Shown here piece by piece: positions 60,141 to 64,000 of a stretch of 64,000 nt of DNA (positions are counted from its first letter, which is position 1; each line of letters starts with the position of its first letter). The stretch comes from Ardenticatenaceae bacterium (lineage in GTDB: Bacteria > Chloroflexota > Anaerolineae > Promineifilales > Promineifilaceae), in assembly GCA_020634415.1 (NCBI GenBank), contig JACKBT010000002.1, forward strand, positions 62,001 to 126,000, written 5' to 3'. Position numbers and translations under genes: made by a program. Under the pieces are notes generated by a model, which saw only the letters and a list, made by a program, of their open reading frames with translations, was not told the origin of the DNA and did not search any database.

Positions 60141-61073
60141 ATGACATTAGATAGAAACACCGCTCTAAAACGCTTTCGGGAAGCTAGAAAACAGGCAGAA
60201 CGCGACCAGCTTGCTTCCCTGATAACCGGCCGCGATAATCAGATTATTCCCTTTGAGGTCATCCGCCGCGAGCTGCGGCAGCAAAACCCGCTTTATCGTG
60301 GCATACAAAATGTGGCCTTGAAGGCGATTGTGGGCAGTGTCGGCCGTTCGCAAGAGTTCACCCGCCGCTTTTTGCCGCTGAGTGACAGCCTGGCGGAGCG
60401 ATGGGTGGGTGTGGACGCATTGGCACAGGGCCGAGGCTGGCCGCCCATTGAACTATATCAAGTAGACCAGACCTATTTTGTGAAAGATGGCAATCATCGT
60501 GTCTCCGTGGCCCAGCAGTTACAAACGGGGACGATTGAAGCCCATGTGTGGGAATACCCAATTGAGACAGAAGTTACACCAGAAGATGATCTGAGTGCCA
60601 TACTTATTCGCCTGGGCAAAGCGAATTTTATGGAAAAAACGGGTTTGGATGAAAGCCATCCCCATCATCAGATTCATTTTACGTCGCCGGGGCAGTATGG
60701 TGAGTTGTTGGCGCAGATTGTTGATTTGCGCCAGACGTTGGCGGTGATTGATGGCGAAGAAATGCCCTATCGGGAAGCGGTGGCGGCCTGGTATGAGATG
60801 GTTTATTTGCCGACGGTGCTGGTGATTCGTGATTCGACGCTGCTAGAAGATTTTCCGGGCCGCACTGAGGCGGACTTGTTTGTTTGGATGTCTAAGTATC
60901 GTGAGCCGCTGCGGGAGCAGTATGGCGATTATGATAATTTGGATGAATTGGCTGAGTTATTGGCGACGAACTATAAGGAAGGGGCGCTGCAAAAGGCGGC
61001 GCGTCAGGTACGCCGCTTGTTAGGCCAGGAGGCTTTGCCACCGCTGGTGGAAATTGAGCCGGATGTGGATTGA
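60141..61073 (+). CDS. ParB-like nuclease-domain protein
   Basis: 310 residues from ATG 60141. Residues ~85-150 (GVDALAQGRGWPPIELYQVDQTYFVKDGNHRVSVAQQLQTGTIEA) hold the DGNHR motif of ParB-like/sulfiredoxin-fold domains, and the rest is helical. Such proteins occur in bacteria as regulators outside plasmid partitioning. DNA-binding domain not identified. Earlier in-frame starts (60102) exist but lack support. Confidence 0.6.
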   Translation: MTLDRNTALKRFREARKQAERDQLASLITGRDNQIIPFEVIRRELRQQNPLYRGIQNVALKAIVGSVGRSQEFTRRFLPLSDSLAERWVGVDALAQGRGWPPIELYQVDQTYFVKDGNHRVSVAQQLQTGTIEAHVWEYPIETEVTPEDDLSAILIRLGKANFMEKTGLDESHPHHQIHFTSPGQYGELLAQIVDLRQTLAVIDGEEMPYREAVAAWYEMVYLPTVLVIRDSTLLEDFPGRTEADLFVWMSKYREPLREQYGDYDNLDELAELLATNYKEGALQKAARQVRRLLGQEALPPLVEIEPDVD

Positions 61074-61143
61074 TATGATTGGAATGTCAATATCCTGAAA
61101 ATAAGTAGGTTATTTTTGGGGAGTTAGAGTAAAGGAGTTTGGT

Positions 61144-61440
61144 ATGTTGATAAAGAATTATACGAAAACGGGTACGACTTGCCGGGTGACGTTTAAGCTG
61201 CCGGCAGAGGTTGCGGCGGAAACGGCCGTTCTCTGTGGCGAGTTCAACGATTGGAATCCAGAAACCAATCCGATGAAAAAGCTTAAAGATGGCAGTTTTA
61301 GCCTGACCCTCTCTCTGGATGTCGGGCAGCAGTACCGCTTCCGCTATCTGCTGGATGGCACACGCTGGGAGAATGATTGGGAGGCCGATGCCTATCTGCC
61401 CAATGAGCACGGCACTGAGGACTCAGTGGTAGAAATATAA
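61144..61440 (+). CDS. Small CBM48 (AMPK/isoamylase-N-like) protein
   Basis: 98 residues: KTGTTCRVTFKLPAEVAAETAVLCGEFNDWNPETNPMKKLKDGSFSLTLSLDVGQQYRFRYLLDGTRWENDWEADAYLPNEHG. The GEFNDWNP and RYLLDG motifs are the glycogen-binding early-set domain usually fused to branching enzymes or AMPK beta; here it stands alone. It probably binds alpha-glucan (inference). Confidence 0.88.
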   Translation: MLIKNYTKTGTTCRVTFKLPAEVAAETAVLCGEFNDWNPETNPMKKLKDGSFSLTLSLDVGQQYRFRYLLDGTRWENDWEADAYLPNEHGTEDSVVEI

Positions 61441-61463
61441 GTCAATTTGTGATGGAAAGAGCC

Positions 61464-61498
61464 AAAGGCGCGGTATTTTGGGAATGCCGCGCCTTTTT
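61464..61498 (+). terminator. Intrinsic terminator behind the CBM48 gene
   Basis: Stem AAAGGCGCGG...CCGCGCCTTTTT around ATTTTGGGAAT, followed by a T-run. Confidence 0.88.
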
Positions 61499-61611
61499 GT
61501 TTCTCTAATAGGAATGATTCGGTATACTGGAAACGAATCAAGACTTTTGCAGTTACTCTGGCTGGTGTTTTGCTGAGCCAGTGGGGGTGCGTAACTGCGG
61601 CAAACGTAACT

Positions 61612-61695
61612 ACTTAGCCTCTCTGGAGCGATCCTCCGGGAGGTTTGTCCCAGAGGTAACATCTCGTTTGAAACCTCCCGGAGGGTTAGTAGTTA
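61612..61695. repeat. CCTCCGGGAGG element, copy
   Basis: TTAGCCTCTCTGGAGCGATC, then CCTCCGGGAGGTTTGTCCCA, later AAACCTCCCGGAGGGTTAG. Best match to 23906-23981. The 61499-61743 spacer has no gene. Confidence 0.85.
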
Positions 61696-61743
61696 CCGGC
61701 AAACAATACTTCCAAGCCCACACCAAGCTATCCAGAGGTTGAC

Positions 61744-62532
61744 ATGAGTTTTATTACGTTACTGACTGATTTCGGTATCCGCGATGGCGCGGTTGGCCTG
61801 ATGAAGGGCGTGATCTGGCGGATTGCGCCGGAGGCGAAGATTGCCGATTTAAGCCACACGATTGCGCCGCAGAATTTGCAGGAAGCGGCCGTTGTCCTTC
61901 GCTTTGGCGCACCCTATTTCCCGCCAAACACAGTGCATATTGTGGTGGTTGATCCGGGTGTAGGCACGCACCGTCGCCCCATTGCCGCTCGGCTGGGTGA
62001 TTATTACTTCGTGGGGCCAGATAATGGCGTGTTTACGCCGCTGTTGGAGATGGCCCAAGCGGCAGGTGGCCCGATTGAGATTGTGCATACTAATAAACCG
62101 GCGTATTGGCTGCCCGAGGTAAGCCAGGTTTTCCATGGCCGGGATATATTCTCGCCAGTGGGGGCGCATTTGGCGGCGGGTGTGCGTTTGGCAGACTTGG
62201 GCACGCCGATTGATGACCCCATTGTGCTGGCACTGCCGCAGCCGCAGCCGATGGAGAATGGCTGGCGTGGTGAAGTGATTTTTATTGATGATTTTGGCAA
62301 CATCCACACCAATTTGCTGCGCCAACACCTGCAGCCTTTGGGCGAGGTGCGGGTGCGGCTGTGTGGTGTGGAAATTGAGGGGATGGTGCGCACATTTGGC
62401 GAACGGCCGATTGACACCCTCATCGCCCTCTATGGCACAGAACATGATTTGATTGTGTCGGTGGTGAACGGCAATGCCACACAGCGGCTGCAAACCAGGG
62501 TGGGGGATGTGGTGGAGGTGATCGGCCGTTAA
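61744..62532 (+). CDS. SAM hydroxide adenosyltransferase (DUF62)
   Basis: 262 residues, ATG 61744. ITLLTDFGIRDGAVGLMKGV is the family opening; VVVDPGVGTHRRPIA and VGPDNGVFTP, and the HGRDIFSPVGA and IDDFGNIHTNLL motifs are all present. This family hydrolyses S-adenosylmethionine to adenosine and methionine (or halogenates in fluorinase relatives). The downstream ABC genes suggest a link to cobalamin/thiamin-type vitamin transport, since DUF62 genes are often beside ECF transporters. Confidence 0.9.
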   Translation: MSFITLLTDFGIRDGAVGLMKGVIWRIAPEAKIADLSHTIAPQNLQEAAVVLRFGAPYFPPNTVHIVVVDPGVGTHRRPIAARLGDYYFVGPDNGVFTPLLEMAQAAGGPIEIVHTNKPAYWLPEVSQVFHGRDIFSPVGAHLAAGVRLADLGTPIDDPIVLALPQPQPMENGWRGEVIFIDDFGNIHTNLLRQHLQPLGEVRVRLCGVEIEGMVRTFGERPIDTLIALYGTEHDLIVSVVNGNATQRLQTRVGDVVEVIGR

Positions 62533-62612
62533 CCTTGACAGGTATTAGAACGAATACGGCCGTCTGGTGTTTTGGTAATTGAGTAATTATCCAATTTCGA
62601 GAAGAGGAACCC

Positions 62613-64000
62613 TTGACGCACACCGACGCATTACCCCTAAACATCCAACAGTTAACCTTTCAATATCGGCAGAGCAAAACGGCCGTTATCCGCGACATCA
62701 CCTTCCAGGCCACAGCCGGCGAAGTCATTCTTATCGCCGGAGCCAGCGGCTCTGGCAAAACCACCCTCATGCGCTGCCTTAACGGCCTCATTCCCCACAG
62801 CTACAAAGGTGGCGAATTGTCCGGCATCGTTGAGGTTTTTGGGCAGCAGCCCCGCGATCTGACTCTGGCTAAAATGTCGCAAATGGTGGGCACAGTGCTG
62901 CAAAACCCCGAAAAGCAGATCGTTGCCAGCTATGTGCGCAATGAACTGGCTTTTGGCCTGGAAAACTTGGGTGTGCCACGCCCGCAGATGGTGCAGCGCA
63001 TTGAGGCGGTGTTGGGGCATTTGGGCATCTCCCATCTTGGAGATAGAGAAAGCTTCCAGCTCTCTGGCGGCGAAAAACAGAAGGTTGTGGTGGGCGGCAT
63101 TATGGTTTTAGAGCCGTCCATTTTGCTGCTGGATGAGCCGCTGGCAAATCTCGATCCACAAAGCGTGCGCGAAACACTGCTGCTTATTCGGCGGCTGGCC
63201 GACGAGGGCAAAACGGTGCTGATTATTGAGCATCGCGTCGAAGATGTGTTAAAAATTATGCCCGATAAGGTGCTGTTTCTAGTGGATGGGGAACAGCGTT
63301 ATTGTGGTGATGTGGCTGGCTTTGAGAAGGTGGCTGATCCTTATGAGGTGAAGCTGCCGGCACCCCTCCTGCTGCGGCGGCTGGAAGAGACGACTCTGCC
63401 AAGCTCCCCATCGCCAGCGATAAACGGCCGTTCCACACCCCCACCTTCCACCCCCCTCGTCCAATTCCAAAATGTCTCCTTCTGGTACGAACCAGAAAAC
63501 CCCGTCCTTCAGGATGTGAACTTCGCCGTTCACCCCGGCGATGTCATCGCCATTTTAGGGCCAAACGGCGCAGGCAAAACCACCCTCGTCAAACACGCCA
63601 TCGGCCTGCTCAAACCGCGCCAGGGGCAAGTCATCGTCAACGGCAAAGACAGCAAAGAGATTAGCGTGGCGCAGATGGCACGCACGCTGGGCTACGTTTT
63701 CCAAAGCCCCAGCCATATGCTCTTTGCCCCCAAAGTGCGCGAAGAGCTGGCCTTTGGCCCGCGCAATCTCGGTTTCGACAAGGCCGCCATTGACCGCAAT
63801 GTGGAAGCCGCCCTGAAGCTGGTAGATTTGGAGGAGAAGGCGGATGCGCCACCGCTGGCACTCAGTTTTGGGCAGCAAAAGCGTGTGACGATTGCGGCCG
63901 TTGTGGCGATGAATTCACGCATTTTGGTGATGGATGAACCCACCGCCGGACAGGATTATCGCCACTACACCGACTTCATGGACAATATTCTTCATCCACG
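62613..64000 (+). CDS. ECF-type ABC transporter ATP-binding protein, fused double ATPase (partial)
   Basis: Start TTG 62613 with AGAGGA upstream; the gene runs off the window after 462 codons. First ATPase: Walker A GASGSGKTT, signature LSGGEKQK, Walker B ILLLDEPL. Second ATPase: Walker A GPNGAGKTT, signature LSFGQQKR, Walker B ILVMDEPT. The fused EcfA-EcfA' layout (YkoD-like) energises vitamin uptake; the transmembrane EcfT and substrate component must lie downstream. It starts 80 bases after the DUF62 gene. Confidence 0.9.
   Translation, partial: MTHTDALPLNIQQLTFQYRQSKTAVIRDITFQATAGEVILIAGASGSGKTTLMRCLNGLIPHSYKGGELSGIVEVFGQQPRDLTLAKMSQMVGTVLQNPEKQIVASYVRNELAFGLENLGVPRPQMVQRIEAVLGHLGISHLGDRESFQLSGGEKQKVVVGGIMVLEPSILLLDEPLANLDPQSVRETLLLIRRLADEGKTVLIIEHRVEDVLKIMPDKVLFLVDGEQRYCGDVAGFEKVADPYEVKLPAPLLLRRLEETTLPSSPSPAINGRSTPPPSTPLVQFQNVSFWYEPENPVLQDVNFAVHPGDVIAILGPNGAGKTTLVKHAIGLLKPRQGQVIVNGKDSKEISVAQMARTLGYVFQSPSHMLFAPKVREELAFGPRNLGFDKAAIDRNVEAALKLVDLEEKADAPPLALSFGQQKRVTIAAVVAMNSRILVMDEPTAGQDYRHYTDFMDNILHP

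Noticed and set aside
1..64000. tRNA or rRNA genes
   Set aside because: No convincing cloverleaf or ribosomal RNA signature was recognised on either strand by eye.

Overview
The window looks like chromosome of a filamentous or free-living Chloroflexota bacterium, probably an Anaerolineae-type lineage. This is an inference from gene content (gliding-type secreted beta-propeller proteins ending in a YxLFLP tail, two bacterial P450s, tungsten-type aldehyde:ferredoxin oxidoreductase, GerW/YtfJ-like protein, DUF318/TIGR03943 pair, PucR and GAF-histidine-kinase regulators) and not a database match. GC is moderately high and almost every native gene is sprinkled with the palindrome CGGCCG, usually as AACGGCCGTT. 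By hand I count about 19 CGGCCG in the first 5 kb, where base composition predicts about 3. This HIP1-like signature is the strongest genome-scale signal here, and its absence marks imported DNA.

Layout. 1-4.5 kb: end of recO, a GNAT acetyltransferase, gamma-glutamyltransferase, a MntA/HepT toxin-antitoxin pair whose HepT has an in-frame stop, and a LacI-type regulator. 4.5-8.9 kb: a LacI-controlled promoter with two operators in front of a 1378-residue secreted multidomain GH16 beta-glucanase. 8.9-18.6 kb: a P450, acyl-CoA carboxylase beta subunit plus a VOC protein, MscL, a helix-hairpin-helix protein, an APH(6)-type kinase and a BNR/sortilin-like propeller protein. 18.7-22 kb: a secreted delta-60-repeat protein bracketed by a perfect 37-bp inverted repeat. 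22-25 kb: small enzymes and a DUF2785 protein.

25.5-28.4 kb is an integron-type gene cassette array on the minus strand: three recognisable attC sites (25559-25661, 26690-26741, 27305-27356) separate an alpha/beta hydrolase, an unknown 121-residue protein and an Mrr-like nuclease, with a YCII-like gene downstream. The DNA is AT-rich and lacks the CGGCCG motif; no integrase is visible, so it fits the CALIN definition. 28.4-28.7 kb, at the upstream end of the array, carries four imperfect palindromic units.

28.7-43.5 kb: AOR, HD phosphohydrolase, GT2, GerW-like pair, a membrane-anchored lamin-tail/endonuclease, a second P450 with a SpoIIAA/STAS-like partner, a DUF318 permease with its TIGR03943 partner, TolB-like propellers and a PD-(D/E)XK protein. 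43.5-55.8 kb: amidohydrolase, a LysW-like acidic zinc ribbon, a degenerate response regulator, SET-domain protein, WYL regulator, then a signalling block (response regulator, REC-GAF-PAS-histidine kinase, PucR regulator) and a membrane protein with effector-associated-like helical domains. 55.9-64 kb: GT-C mannosyltransferase-like protein, GAF histidine kinase, PsuG, a ParB-like protein, a CBM48 protein, a SAM hydrolase (DUF62) and the start of a double-ATPase ECF-type ABC subunit running off the end.

Intergenic gaps are filled with palindromes whose arms are tandem 7-8-mers (GGAGACT, GGTGTATT and GGTAATTG families), CCTCCGGGAGG elements and small MITE-like units. Two of these palindromes lie in frame inside membrane-protein genes, and one is split by a 102-bp element with a CTAG duplication. 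No tRNA, rRNA or CRISPR array was seen.
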